A stretch of DNA of 64,000 nt from Arthrobacter zhangbolii. GTDB lineage: Bacteria > Actinomycetota > Actinomycetes > Actinomycetales > Micrococcaceae. Below, in pieces: positions 35,942 to 44,173 of the stretch (its first letter is position 1; each line of letters opens with the position of its first letter). The stretch spans positions 1,550,001 to 1,614,000 of the forward strand of contig NZ_CP094984.1 of the NCBI RefSeq assembly GCF_022869865.1, in the 5' to 3' direction. The notes below the pieces were generated by a model. The model was not told where the DNA came from, searched no databases, and worked only from the letters and a program-made list of their open reading frames with translations. The translations under genes were made by a program, and so were the position numbers.

Positions 35942-36923
35942 CGAGCACCTCGCTTCCGCCACCGCCGGAGCCCGCCGCAGCCAAGGCGGCCCGCACCCGC
36001 CAGGCATCAGCGGCAAGCACTGCCGCCGCGCCCAGCACCACTCCGGGTCCGGGGAGACCGGCGCGCAGCAGGGAGAAGCCGTCCGTTTCCACGCGGCCTG
36101 CCAGGGCAGCTTCGGCCCGCCATAATTCCCGGGGATCCTGAACTCCCGCCAATGCCTGCCCGGCCGCCGGGCTGAGGGCCAGGAGAAGTTCCGGCAGGGA
36201 GGACGCTTCCGCCCACCCGGTGCCGATCAGCGGACGCAGCAGGGATACCTGGCGCTCGGTTGGCCGGCCACCGTCCACCAGCAGCAGCCGGGCCGCCAGC
36301 AGGACGGCAGCGGCAACTGCCCACGGCCGCGCCGCCGGGGCAGCGGAGGCCACCCGGCGCAGCCACACTGCCGCCAGGGTGTCCGGCAGGGTCACGCTCA
36401 GGCTGTCGGCCGGTCCCGGACTGCCCCAGGGTGAGGCGGCGAGCATGGGTTGGAGGGTATCCAGGGATTCGGCGGTCCTAAGCCGTGGCCAGGCCGTGGC
36501 GAGGCCGCCAAGGTCAAAAGGGGTAGAGGCGCTGGTGCCGGAATGCCCGGAATGCCCGGAAGGTCCGGGCGTCCGGTCCGGTGCCTCGTCCGGCGGGGTG
36601 CCTGCGGAGAGCGCGGCGGCAAGGGCCACGATGTTATCCGCTTCGAACCGCGCTGCGACGGCGCGGACAAGCGGGGTGCCGCTGGCCGGCAGCCAGCCCG
36701 CCAGCACACGCAGCTGCCACAGCACGGTACGCCGGGTAGCCAGCTGGGCCTCCTGCAGGGTCCGGGCGGCAGCCAGCTCCCCGGCGTAGACGGACCCGGC
36801 GAGGGCCTCCACTGCAGCGGGCAGGTTCGGCAGGGTGGACAGGCTGCGGCAGGCACCGGCGCCGAGCCGGCGCTGTGCCATGGACCGTCCCCGGACCGTC
36901 GCCGCCACCCAGTCCGCCTGCAT
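35928..36923 (-). CDS. ntpC: V/A-type ATPase subunit C/d (AC39-like)
   Basis: 331 residues, mostly helical. Opening WVAATVRGRSMAQRRLGAGACRSL and later repeated helical pairs (LPAAVEALAGSVYAGELAAARTLQEAQLATRRTVLWQLRVLAGWLPASG) are consistent with the funnel-shaped AC39/C subunit that couples the rotor to the K ring. Assigned by composition and place between G/H and I; the sequence is diverged. The start ATG overlaps the G/H stop by one base (TGATG). Confidence 0.78.
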
Positions 36924-37366
36924 CAGCCGCTGTCCGTTCCGCGTCCCAGCAGGACCTGAACCAGGTCCGCCACGATGGCGGAAGCGAGTTCGGGCACCCT
37001 GGATTCACCCCTGCGCCGCAACTCGGCGGCTTCCTGCCTCGCCTCGGAAAGCAGAGCCTCGTCCTGCCGGGACACCTCGGCCGAGACCTGGGCAGCGGCC
37101 TCGGCACGGGCCGCGGCACTGTCCATCCGTGCCTGTTCCAGAAGGGCGGCGGCCTGGCGGCGGGCCGCAGCGACGCTCTCGCGTGCCTGTTCGGCCGCGT
37201 TCCCGGCGGTAGCCTGCGCTGCCTCAATCTGCGGGTCGAGGGCTTCGAAGACGGGAATCAGTTCAGCGGCCGGACCCTCGTCATCCTGGGCCGGAACACC
37301 GGCAGGGCCGGCGGGCCCCGGTGCCCCGACGGGCCGGAAGCGGTCCAGCAGGCTGTTGCGTGCCAT
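36923..37366 (-). CDS. V/A-type ATPase subunit G/H-like (peripheral stalk)
   Basis: 147 residues. A Pro/Gly-rich N-terminus is followed by a long coiled-coil (ELIPVFEALDPQIEAAQATAGNAAEQARESVAAARRQAAALLEQARMDSAAARAEAAAQVSAEV) and a short C-terminal helix. Fits the G/H stalk helix that pairs with E. First gene of the operon, with GGGAGG 7 bases before its ATG. An EncFtn-like gene ends 88 bases upstream on the same strand. Confidence 0.78.
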   Translation of the reverse strand: MARNSLLDRFRPVGAPGPAGPAGVPAQDDEGPAAELIPVFEALDPQIEAAQATAGNAAEQARESVAAARRQAAALLEQARMDSAAARAEAAAQVSAEVSRQDEALLSEARQEAAELRRRGESRVPELASAIVADLVQVLLGRGTDSG

Positions 37367-37454
37367 GCGGTACCTCCCTGTTGTAAAGGAGTGACTTGTA
37401 CAGGAATGGACGTGTGCAGGATCCGATTTATGCAGCAGCGGACGGGTACAGGAC

Positions 37455-37775
37455 TCAGTCCCCGGTGGCCCGGGCCTCGGAATCCTCGCCGTGCTGCACT
37501 ATGTCCCCGTCGGTGAACAGAATGCCCCGCGCAATTTCCCGCCAGAGCGGGGTGCGGCGCAGCAGGAATTCCAGTTCCATGCTGAAGTGCTTGAATTCCT
37601 CGCCGAGGGAATCGTGCATGATGGCGCGCGACTCGGCGTCGGGTTCCACGGCCATCCGCTGTACGTACCAGCCAATGGCTTCGGCTTCCTCGCTGAGGCT
37701 GGCGCACATGCGTGCGAAGGTTCGGGTTTCGGCGGGAAGTTCGGACGGTGGCTCGTGGTACTGCTCGGTGCCCAT
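37455..37775 (-). CDS. encapsulated-ferritin-like (EncFtn) protein
   Basis: 106 residues. ATG at 37775 with AGGAG six bases upstream; the frame is open further but the extra N-terminus is not supported. The core matches the encapsulated ferritin family as I remember the Rhodospirillum rubrum protein: EEAEAIGWYVQR (residues 29-40), DSLGEEFKHFSMELEFLLRR (55-74) and W...LFTDGDI. Glu30, Glu60 and His63 correspond to the ferroxidase residues Glu32, Glu62, His65, and Trp36 to Trp38. Expected to oxidise Fe(II) as an antiparallel dimer and normally sits inside an encapsulin shell. Neither a shell gene nor an obvious C-terminal targeting peptide is seen (the tail is QHGEDSEARATGD). Confidence 0.82.
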   Translation of the reverse strand: MGTEQYHEPPSELPAETRTFARMCASLSEEAEAIGWYVQRMAVEPDAESRAIMHDSLGEEFKHFSMELEFLLRRTPLWREIARGILFTDGDIVQHGEDSEARATGD

Positions 37776-37819
37776 ACGTGTCTCCTGACGGACCGGTGGT
37801 TCCGCAGCCGCTGAGGGCC

Positions 37820-37839
37820 GGAACGGTTTTCCCCGTTCC
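37820..37839. promoter_or_regulatory. inverted repeat upstream of the EncFtn-like gene
   Basis: GGAACGG (37820-37826) and CCGTTCC (37833-37839) with a 6-base TTTTCC centre, 45 bases before the EncFtn start. Could be a regulator site or the map terminator (on the minus strand it lacks a T run). Confidence 0.45.
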
Positions 37840-37924
37840 TCGAGGTTACGTTTGGGCCGGGAGCGGCACAATGGTCCCCGGACCCAACGGCGCCGGGAGG
37901 GCTGAGCTCTTTGGGGGAGCGGTA

Positions 37925-38695
37925 CTAGCGGCGGGGCAGGGTCAGGATCTCGGCGCCGTCGTCGGTGATGGCAATGGTGTGCTCGCTGTGCGCGGTCCGG
38001 CTGCCGGTGGCGCTGCGCAGGGTCCAGCCGTCAGGATCCATGGCCAGTTCCGCGGTGTCGGCCATAATCCACGGTTCAAGGGCGAGGAGCAGCCCGGGGC
38101 GCAGCTTGTATCCTCGACCGGCGCGGCCGGTGTTGGGGATGTGCGGGTCCTGGTGCATGGTGGAGCCGATACCGTGTCCGCCGAAGTCGGTGTTGACCGG
38201 GTAGCCGGCAGCGCTCAGGCTGGCGCCGATGGCATGGGAAATGTCGCCGATCCTGGCACCCGGACCGGCGGCTGCGATGCCGGCTTGGAGCGCCTGTTCG
38301 GTAGCGCGGATCATGGCGGTACTCGCCGGATCCGGTGTTCCGACCACAAAGCTGATGGCCGAATCCGCGGCGATGCCGTTTTTGATGACGGCCAGATCCA
38401 GGCTCACCAGGTCGCCGTCGTCCAGCGCATAGTCGTGCGGGAGGCCGTGCAGGACGGCGTCGTTGACGGAGGTGCAGATGTAGTGGCCGAAGGGCCCGCG
38501 CCCGAAGGACGGTGCGTAGTCCACATAGCAGGACTGCGCTCCGGCGTCCCGGATCATTTCCGCCACCCAGCGGTCAATCTCGAGCAGGTTCGTGCCCACC
38601 GTGCTGCGCTGCTTCATGGTCTGCAGGATCTCGGCCACCAGTGCTCCGGTAACCCTGGCTCGCGCGATTTCGTCCGGGGTCAGAATCTCGATCAT
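37925..38695 (-). CDS. map: type I methionine aminopeptidase
   Basis: 256 residues. The metal ligands of the pita-bread fold are recognisable: VSLDLAVIKNGIAADSAISF (two Asp), GHGIGSTMHQDPHIPN (His), LALEPWIM (Glu) and SEHTIAITDDG. Removes N-terminal Met after deformylation, and so complements the def and fmt genes at 53-55 kb. Probably its own transcript or linked to the downstream EncFtn gene (149-base gap). Confidence 0.95.
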   Translation of the reverse strand: MIEILTPDEIARARVTGALVAEILQTMKQRSTVGTNLLEIDRWVAEMIRDAGAQSCYVDYAPSFGRGPFGHYICTSVNDAVLHGLPHDYALDDGDLVSLDLAVIKNGIAADSAISFVVGTPDPASTAMIRATEQALQAGIAAAGPGARIGDISHAIGASLSAAGYPVNTDFGGHGIGSTMHQDPHIPNTGRAGRGYKLRPGLLLALEPWIMADTAELAMDPDGWTLRSATGSRTAHSEHTIAITDDGAEILTLPRR

Positions 38696-38717
38696 GGTGC
38701 CTTCCTACCGCAGTTGT

Positions 38718-39266
38718 TCAACGGGCCAGCCTCCCGTACGCCGAGGCAAAGTGGATCAGGGGGTCCGATTCGTCGTCGGCGGAAGCCCGGCGTCCCATCG
38801 ACACTACCTCTCCGACGATCAGTTCATGCGTAGCCGCCGTGGTTACCGAGGTGGTACGGACCTCAAACCAGGCGATGGCGCCGTCAATAACGGCAGCACC
38901 TGTTTCCGGGCCCCTGCCGTAGTCCACCTGGTTCAGTAGTCCCTCCAGGGGCGAGCCGGGGCTTGCCAGCCAGTTCGCGGTGCCGCGCAGCCGCGCCGGC
39001 AGCAGGCTCAGCGCCCAGCTGCCGGCGTCGAGCACCGCCTCCGCGATGCGTGCCTCGGCGTACAGGCTGACCAGGAGGGTGGGCGGATCATAGGAGACGG
39101 AGAGGAAACCGCTGACCGTGGCCGCGTAGTCACGCCCGCGCAGCCGGGTGGAGACCACGCCGACGCCGGAGGCAATGTCCGCGCTCAGCTCGCGGTAGCG
39201 GTCAACCACCTCGTCCGGGACGTCCGGTCCTTCGACGGCGTCTCCCGGGAATACCCCGTGCTCCAA
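38718..39266 (-). CDS. flavin reductase family protein
   Basis: 182 residues with the flavin-reductase-like split barrel: GVGVVSTRLRGRDYAATVSGFLSVSYDPPTLLVSLYAEARIAEAV and a closing VGEVVSMGRR. Binds FMN and supplies reduced flavin to a partner monooxygenase, or acts alone. The start is TTG at 39266, only 9 bases after the MsrB stop and in the same frame, so it is probably translated from the msrB transcript. Confidence 0.85.
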   Translation of the reverse strand: MEHGVFPGDAVEGPDVPDEVVDRYRELSADIASGVGVVSTRLRGRDYAATVSGFLSVSYDPPTLLVSLYAEARIAEAVLDAGSWALSLLPARLRGTANWLASPGSPLEGLLNQVDYGRGPETGAAVIDGAIAWFEVRTTSVTTAATHELIVGEVVSMGRRASADDESDPLIHFASAYGRLAR

Positions 39267-39275
39267 GGGGATCCG

Positions 39276-39722
39276 TTATTCCGCAGCGGCGCCGGCGGTT
39301 TCGCCGGGAACCAGCTTCACGGAAATGGAGTTGATGCAGAACCGCTGGTCGGTAGGGGTGTCGAAACCCTCGCCCTCGAACAGGTGTCCCATATGCGAAT
39401 CACAGTTGGCGCAGCGGACCTCAATGCGGTCCATGCCCATGCTGCGGTCGTGCAGGTAACGCACCTTTCCCTCGGCCAGCGGCGCAAAGAAGGACGGCCA
39501 GCCGCAATGCGAGTCGAACTTCTCGTTGCTGGTGAACAGCTCGCTGCCGCAGGCGCGGCACTGGTAGACGCCGGCGGTCTTGGTGTCCCAGTATTCACCG
39601 GTGTACGGGCGTTCGGTGCCGGCCTGGCGCAGCACGGCGAACTCCTGCGGTGTCAGTTCTTCACGCCACTGCTCATCGGACTTCTGGACAGGGATGGTTC
39701 CGGCATTCTCTTCGGTAGTCAT
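39276..39722 (-). CDS. msrB: peptide-methionine (R)-S-oxide reductase
   Basis: 148 residues. Two zinc CxxC pairs (CRAC and CANC), the GWPSFFAP signature and the catalytic Cys in DQRFCINSISV. Reduces the R-epimer of methionine sulfoxide in oxidised proteins. In a minus-strand run USP-like, msrB, flavin reductase with very short gaps (14 and 9 bases), suggesting a redox-stress operon. Confidence 0.95.
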   Translation of the reverse strand: MTTEENAGTIPVQKSDEQWREELTPQEFAVLRQAGTERPYTGEYWDTKTAGVYQCRACGSELFTSNEKFDSHCGWPSFFAPLAEGKVRYLHDRSMGMDRIEVRCANCDSHMGHLFEGEGFDTPTDQRFCINSISVKLVPGETAGAAAE

Positions 39723-39736
39723 ATCCGCCTCAACGC

Positions 39737-40228
39737 TTAAGAGCCGCCAATAAATCCCGAGCCGCTGTACAGGTGCAGCACCGGCACACCGAGCCGGTCC
39801 TGCGCCTCATTGGCCCAGTCGGTGCGGAACGTATCCTCGATGGCGTGCGGAGTGGTGATGACCACCACCTGGCTGGCACCGGTGCGCTTGGCGGTTTCGA
39901 CGACGGCGGCCACCGGGTCCTCGCCGGTCACGCTGCCGGTGGCTTCCAGCCCGGCTGCCTGCAGTGCTTCCAGGGATTCGGCGAGCTCGGTGACGGCTTC
40001 CTTCACGCCTTCGGCCTTGGTCTGCCGTCCGCCCGTCAGGTCCTTGAAGGCCGCGGAAAAGTCCAGCAGGCTCAGGTTGTCCAGCACGTCCACCAGCAGG
40101 TTCCGGCCGGTGTCTGCCGGCACCAGGATGTCAAAGCGGGTGGGCTCCTCACCCATCAGTGCCCGCAGGTTCTCCACGTCGCCGCTGCCCAGCGATTCTT
40201 CCGTCAGCACCACAATTGTCGAAGTCAT
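39737..40228 (-). CDS. universal-stress-protein-like (HUP fold) protein
   Basis: 163 residues from the ATG at 40228. The C-terminal half shows the USP-type pattern (VTGEDPVAAVVETAKRTGASQVVVITTPHAIEDTFRTDWANEAQDRLGVPVLHLY). The N-terminal part is a Rossmann-like start (STIVVLTEESLGSGDVENLRALM) with Asp/Leu-rich middle. Nucleotide binding is possible but no Gly-rich ATP motif is seen. Head of the USP-msrB-flavin reductase operon, divergent from the alpha/beta hydrolase at 40326. Confidence 0.72.
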   Translation of the reverse strand: MTSTIVVLTEESLGSGDVENLRALMGEEPTRFDILVPADTGRNLLVDVLDNLSLLDFSAAFKDLTGGRQTKAEGVKEAVTELAESLEALQAAGLEATGSVTGEDPVAAVVETAKRTGASQVVVITTPHAIEDTFRTDWANEAQDRLGVPVLHLYSGSGFIGGS

Positions 40229-40325
40229 GTGTCCCAGCCTAATATGTCTGCCGTCACGGTGCCGATCGGCGCGGCGCGGACGGCCGGTGCCCGGGGCACG
40301 CGCCTGCGTCGGTAAGAATGGTCTT

Positions 40326-41588
40326 ATGGCTATTTCCGTTCCCACCGACGTTTCCACCGGTTCCACTGCAGTCCGTTCCGCCGCTCCCTGGGTCCGCTGG
40401 ACCGCGTTCGGGGCCGGCATAGGCGCGGCGGCGTCCACCGCGGTAGTGGCTGCGGCATCGGGACTGGGCATTTACTTTGCCCGGCAGGTGGTGACCCCGG
40501 TACGCACCCGGGATGAAAACCTGGAAATCCTGGCAGTGACTGAGAGCGAGTTCGGGCGCCAGGTGATCCTCCCGGCAAACGCGGACACCACGGTGGACGG
40601 GACCTACAGCCTGTACTTCGACGACGGCGCAGGCCACGCCCGGATCGGAGCGATCCGCTCCTATGTGCCGCGTGAAGGCACGGTGCAGCGGGACGTGGAA
40701 GAGGTGTACAGCGGAGACCTGGGCAAGGCGCTGCGTGGCTGGTGGAGCGGCTCCATCTATCCCACTCCCGCCGCCGTCGGCATGCCCCAGGAAGACGTGG
40801 AGATTCCGGTGGAGAACGGAACCGCCCCTGCCTGGCTGGTGCGTACCCCCGGCGCGGAAACCTGGGCCATCATGGTTCACGGCCGCGGTGCACGGCGCAC
40901 CGAATGCCTGCGCGCGGTGCGCACGGCGCGCGAGGCCGGACTGACCAGCCTCCTCATTTCCTACCGGAACGACGGCGAGGCTCCCTACGCGTCCGACGGC
41001 CGCTACGGGCTGGGACTGACGGAGTGGCAGGACGTCGAGGCAGCCATTCGTTTTGCGCTCGAGAACGGTGCCAAGGACGTAGTGCTGTTCGGCTGGTCCA
41101 TGGGCGGAGCCATCAGCCTGCAGACAGCGGACCGCTCTCCGCTGCGCCGCTACATCCGTGCCATGGTGCTGGACGGTCCGGTGATCGACTGGGTGAACGT
41201 GCTTTCCCACCACGCCAAGGTGAACCGGATTCCCGCGCAGGCGGGCCGGCTGGGTCAGTGGTTGATTTCCAACGCGGCCGGGCGTGCACTGACCGGGCTG
41301 GCCGCACCACTGGACCTGAAGAGCATGGACTGGGTGACCCGTGCCGAGGAGATCCGTATTCCCACGCTGATTCTGCACAGCAAGGATGATGACTTTGTGC
41401 CCTACGGTCCGTCAGCGGAGCTGGCGGATAAAAACCCGGACGTCATCACCTTCGAGCCGTTTACCGAGGCAGGGCACACGAAGGAATACAACGTGGATCC
41501 CGAACGCTGGGAGCGTGTGGTGCTGAACTGGCTCGGTAACGCTCTGGGACGCACACGGCACCCCTCGGAGCACCGTACCGGGGAATAG
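40326..41588 (+). CDS. membrane-anchored alpha/beta hydrolase
   Basis: 420 residues. A hydrophobic N-terminal segment (about 22-48, GAGIGAAASTAVVAAASGLGIYFARQVV) probably anchors it. The C-terminal hydrolase domain has MVHGRGARRTECLRAV, the nucleophile Ser in LFGWSMGGAISL, Asp in LILHSKDDDFVPY and His in EAGHTKEYN. Likely an envelope-facing esterase or peptidase; substrate unknown. ATG at 40326, with the annotated-looking upstream extension rejected as antisense to the USP gene. Confidence 0.9.
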   Translation: MAISVPTDVSTGSTAVRSAAPWVRWTAFGAGIGAAASTAVVAAASGLGIYFARQVVTPVRTRDENLEILAVTESEFGRQVILPANADTTVDGTYSLYFDDGAGHARIGAIRSYVPREGTVQRDVEEVYSGDLGKALRGWWSGSIYPTPAAVGMPQEDVEIPVENGTAPAWLVRTPGAETWAIMVHGRGARRTECLRAVRTAREAGLTSLLISYRNDGEAPYASDGRYGLGLTEWQDVEAAIRFALENGAKDVVLFGWSMGGAISLQTADRSPLRRYIRAMVLDGPVIDWVNVLSHHAKVNRIPAQAGRLGQWLISNAAGRALTGLAAPLDLKSMDWVTRAEEIRIPTLILHSKDDDFVPYGPSAELADKNPDVITFEPFTEAGHTKEYNVDPERWERVVLNWLGNALGRTRHPSEHRTGE

Positions 41589-41589
41589 C

Positions 41590-42108
41590 TCAGCCAAGGG
41601 CCGCCCGGTACCGGACTTCGGTCAGCGGAAACCCGTCGAGCGTTTCGGTTTTCGCTGCCCCGTCCAGGGTCAACCCCATCCGTTCGTAGAACGCCCGTCC
41701 CCGTTGGTTGGTGTCCAGCACCCAGACGCTCACCTCGGTGTGGCCGCTGCGCTCCAGCTGGTCCAGAGCAGCCTCCCACAGGCGGCGTCCGAGCCCTGTG
41801 CCTACGTGCTGTTCCCGCAGGTAGAGCGCGGTGACCTCACCGACCTGCGCACCGGCGTCGTCGTCGCGGCTGGTGCCGGCGTGTGAAAACCCGACCACGT
41901 CCGCGCCCGCCACAGCCACGTGCGGTGCCGGAACAGTCCCTTCCCGCACCATGCGGGTCCAGCCGTCGGCCCGCCGGCCGGCGTCCATCGTGTCCAGCAC
42001 GGTGTCCGGCATCTGCCCGCGGTATGCCCACTGCCAGGCGGCCACATGCACCCGCCCGAGAGCCGGCATGTCCTTTTCGGTGGCGCGGCGTATGTCAACG
42101 GTAGGCAT
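41590..42108 (-). CDS. GNAT acetyltransferase
   Basis: About 172 residues. GNAT motif GEVTALYLREQHVGTGLGRRLWEAALDQL and the C-terminal VLDTNQRGRAFYERMGLT are diagnostic. Substrate unknown. I took the ATG at 42108, which opens the family-like MPTVDIRRATEKDMPALGRVH; a GTG at 42123 is possible. Ends one base after the convergent hydrolase stop. Confidence 0.87.
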   Translation of the reverse strand: MPTVDIRRATEKDMPALGRVHVAAWQWAYRGQMPDTVLDTMDAGRRADGWTRMVREGTVPAPHVAVAGADVVGFSHAGTSRDDDAGAQVGEVTALYLREQHVGTGLGRRLWEAALDQLERSGHTEVSVWVLDTNQRGRAFYERMGLTLDGAAKTETLDGFPLTEVRYRAALG

Positions 42109-42146
42109 GGGCGTAGTCAACACGGGAGCACGGATCCGCGCCAGAG

Positions 42147-42713
42147 CTATGCCTGCGAGTGGCGGGGCTGGCCGGGCTGGCCCGGCTGACTCTCCGGATG
42201 CACGGCCAGGAAGATCGAATACCTGGTGCTGTCCGCTTCCTCATCCGTTTCCTCTGCCTTGATCTCCTCCAGGATGCCCATCACCCGTTCCAGGAACCGG
42301 TCGTGTCCTTCCTTAGTCAGCTGCACCGCCAGGCGGGAGATCAGGACCTCGTCCGAGGCCGGGACCTGCCCCATTTCATCGACAAAGGCACCGATCACGG
42401 CTTGGCGGACATCCAGGTCATGCCCGTCCTGTTCCAGCCGCCATGATTTTTCGGTGGCCAGATAGGGGACCTCGTAGGCTCCGCTGGGGCCGGACCGGGC
42501 TTCCTGCGCCTCAAGGAAACCGGTGGAGACGAGTTTGCGGACGTGGTAGAGCACCGTGGCGGGGTTGGCCCCCAGCCGGGTGGCGATCTCCTTGTTGGTG
42601 AGCTGCTCCTTGAAACAAAGCCGAAGGATCCGGAGGCGGATTGCGGAGGCGAGGGCCTTGGCTTCCTCCTCCGTGGGCGCCCGCCGCGGGGCCGGGCGGC
42701 TCTCTTGCGTCAT
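42147..42713 (-). CDS. ArsR-like winged-helix transcriptional regulator
   Basis: 188 residues. The winged helix at residues 15-85 reads EEAKALASAIRLRILRLCFKE, then LTNKEIATRLGANPATVLYHVRKLVSTGFLE. A C-terminal effector-like domain of about 100 residues (LISRLAVQLTKEGHDRFLERVMGILEEIKA) follows. Divergent from an MFS transporter with 77 bases between the starts, which contain a 34-bp symmetric operator. This is the standard layout of a local repressor of an exporter. The tail (PESQPGQPGQPRHSQA) is Gln/Pro-rich and low in complexity. Confidence 0.88.
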   Translation of the reverse strand: MTQESRPAPRRAPTEEEAKALASAIRLRILRLCFKEQLTNKEIATRLGANPATVLYHVRKLVSTGFLEAQEARSGPSGAYEVPYLATEKSWRLEQDGHDLDVRQAVIGAFVDEMGQVPASDEVLISRLAVQLTKEGHDRFLERVMGILEEIKAEETDEEADSTRYSIFLAVHPESQPGQPGQPRHSQA

Positions 42714-42736
42714 GAGTGGCAGAATACCAGAGGCCC

Positions 42737-42770
42737 ATTGACAAAACTCAATCGATTGTTCAAAGTCAAT
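42737..42770. promoter_or_regulatory. symmetric operator between the ArsR-like and MFS genes
   Basis: Outer arms ATTGAC (42737-42742) / GTCAAT (42765-42770) and a central CAATCGATTG palindrome (42749-42758) share exactly the same axis at 42753.5. TTGACA within the left arm looks like a -35 box for the MFS gene, so bound regulator would block it. Confidence 0.75.
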
Positions 42771-42790
42771 CGCATGACGACGGACACGGC

Positions 42791-44170
42791 ATGACATCGG
42801 GTGGGGCTGCGGCAAATACGAATACGGGTAGCCCGGAAAAGCCAAGCCGCGGGGTGCTGCGGGAGCACGATTTCCGCAACCTCTTTTACTCCACGGCACT
42901 GAGCAGATTCGGGCAGGAGGTCTCCGGCCTTGCCCTTCCGCTGGTGGCCGTGCTCTCGCTGAACGCCGGCGAACTGGAAGTGGGACTGCTGGCTGCCATG
43001 AGCAGCGTGGCGTTCCTGCTGGTCGGCCTGCCGGCCGGTGTCTGGGTGGACCGGCTGAGGTACCGGCATGTCCTGGTTCTCTCCGACGTCATCCGGGCAG
43101 TGGTCCTGCTGACGATTCCACTGGCCTGGTGGCTGGGAGCGCTGTCCATCTGGCAGCTCTACGCGGTGGCGCTGGTCACCGGCATCTTCAGCGTGTTCTT
43201 CGACGTGGCGTACCAGAGCTGCCTTCCGCACCTCATCGGCCGCAGCCGGCTGGTGGACGGCAATGCCAGCCTGGAAACCGTGCGGTCCGTAGCCCAGCTG
43301 GGCGGCCCCGCCGTGGCCGGCCAGCTCATTGCCTGGCTCACCGCGCCCATCGCCCTGGTTCTGGATGCCCTGGCCATGGGCCTGTCAGCACTTTTCGTCT
43401 TCCGGATCCGGAAATCGCAGGCCCAACCTGAGCGGGAACCCGGGTCGAAGCTTTTCGCGGACGTCGCCGAGGGCCTGCGATTTGTCCTGGCCAACCCCCT
43501 GCTGCGCGCCATCGTCGGGTCCAGCGGCCTCTTTAACCTGGCATTCTCCGCCTACATGGCGATGCTGATCTTTTTTCTTCCCCGCGACCTTGGGCTCGGA
43601 TCGGGGCAGATGGGGGTCGTCTTTTCCGTGCTGGGAATCGGCGGGCTGCTGGGGGCCCTGGCCGCGAAGCGGATAACCGCGTGGTTGGGTGAGGGTCCGG
43701 CCATCTGGATCACAGTGGCGGCAACGGCGCCTTTCGCCCTGCTCTGGCCCGCGGCTACGAACGGCTGGTTGGTCTGGCTTGGGGCGGCAGGCCTGGGGGT
43801 CGCCAGTTTCGGTGTCGTGATCTACAACATCGCGCAGGTCAGCTTCCGGCAGCGGGTGACCCCCGACAGGCTGCTCGGGCGGATGAATGCCACCATGCGG
43901 TTCCTGGTCTGGGGCACCCAGCCTGTCGGCGCGGTCCTCGGCGGAGTGCTGGGGCAGGCCTACGGAGCACGGGCTGCGCTCTGGATTGCCGGCGCCCTGG
44001 CCTGCCTGGCCTTCCTTCCGGTGCTCCTGTCACCGCTGCGCGGGATGCGGCACCTCCCGGACGGTGAGCCCGCCGGGCCGGTATCGGCCAAGGAACCGGT
44101 TTCCCCCGATGAACCGGTATCTTCGGTGAAGCAAAGCCGTACCAATGGGGGAACCAATGCTGACGAGTAA
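42791..44170 (+). CDS. MFS transporter
   Basis: 459 residues, about 12 helices, with the A-motif-like GLPAGVWVDRLRYRHVLVLSD after helix 2. Resembles enterobactin/macrolide-type exporters (MFS family of EntS/MefA style), hence probable efflux of an antibiotic or siderophore, but the substrate is inferred only. ATG at 42791 is the family-like start; the frame is open to 42716. The C-terminal tail repeats PVSxxEPVS. Controlled by the adjacent regulator, and followed 3 bases later by a methyltransferase gene. Confidence 0.88.
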   Translation: MTSGGAAANTNTGSPEKPSRGVLREHDFRNLFYSTALSRFGQEVSGLALPLVAVLSLNAGELEVGLLAAMSSVAFLLVGLPAGVWVDRLRYRHVLVLSDVIRAVVLLTIPLAWWLGALSIWQLYAVALVTGIFSVFFDVAYQSCLPHLIGRSRLVDGNASLETVRSVAQLGGPAVAGQLIAWLTAPIALVLDALAMGLSALFVFRIRKSQAQPEREPGSKLFADVAEGLRFVLANPLLRAIVGSSGLFNLAFSAYMAMLIFFLPRDLGLGSGQMGVVFSVLGIGGLLGALAAKRITAWLGEGPAIWITVAATAPFALLWPAATNGWLVWLGAAGLGVASFGVVIYNIAQVSFRQRVTPDRLLGRMNATMRFLVWGTQPVGAVLGGVLGQAYGARAALWIAGALACLAFLPVLLSPLRGMRHLPDGEPAGPVSAKEPVSPDEPVSSVKQSRTNGGTNADE

Positions 44171-44173
44171 CCG

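Noticed and set aside
37776-37871. An N-terminal extension of the EncFtn-like gene (frame open to 37871)
   Set aside because: The ATG at 37775 has a strong ribosome site and the extension is Arg/Pro-rich and not family-like.
40254-41378. A 374-codon minus-strand frame opposite the alpha/beta hydrolase
   Set aside because: Antisense to a gene with a clear GWSMGG motif; no supporting features.
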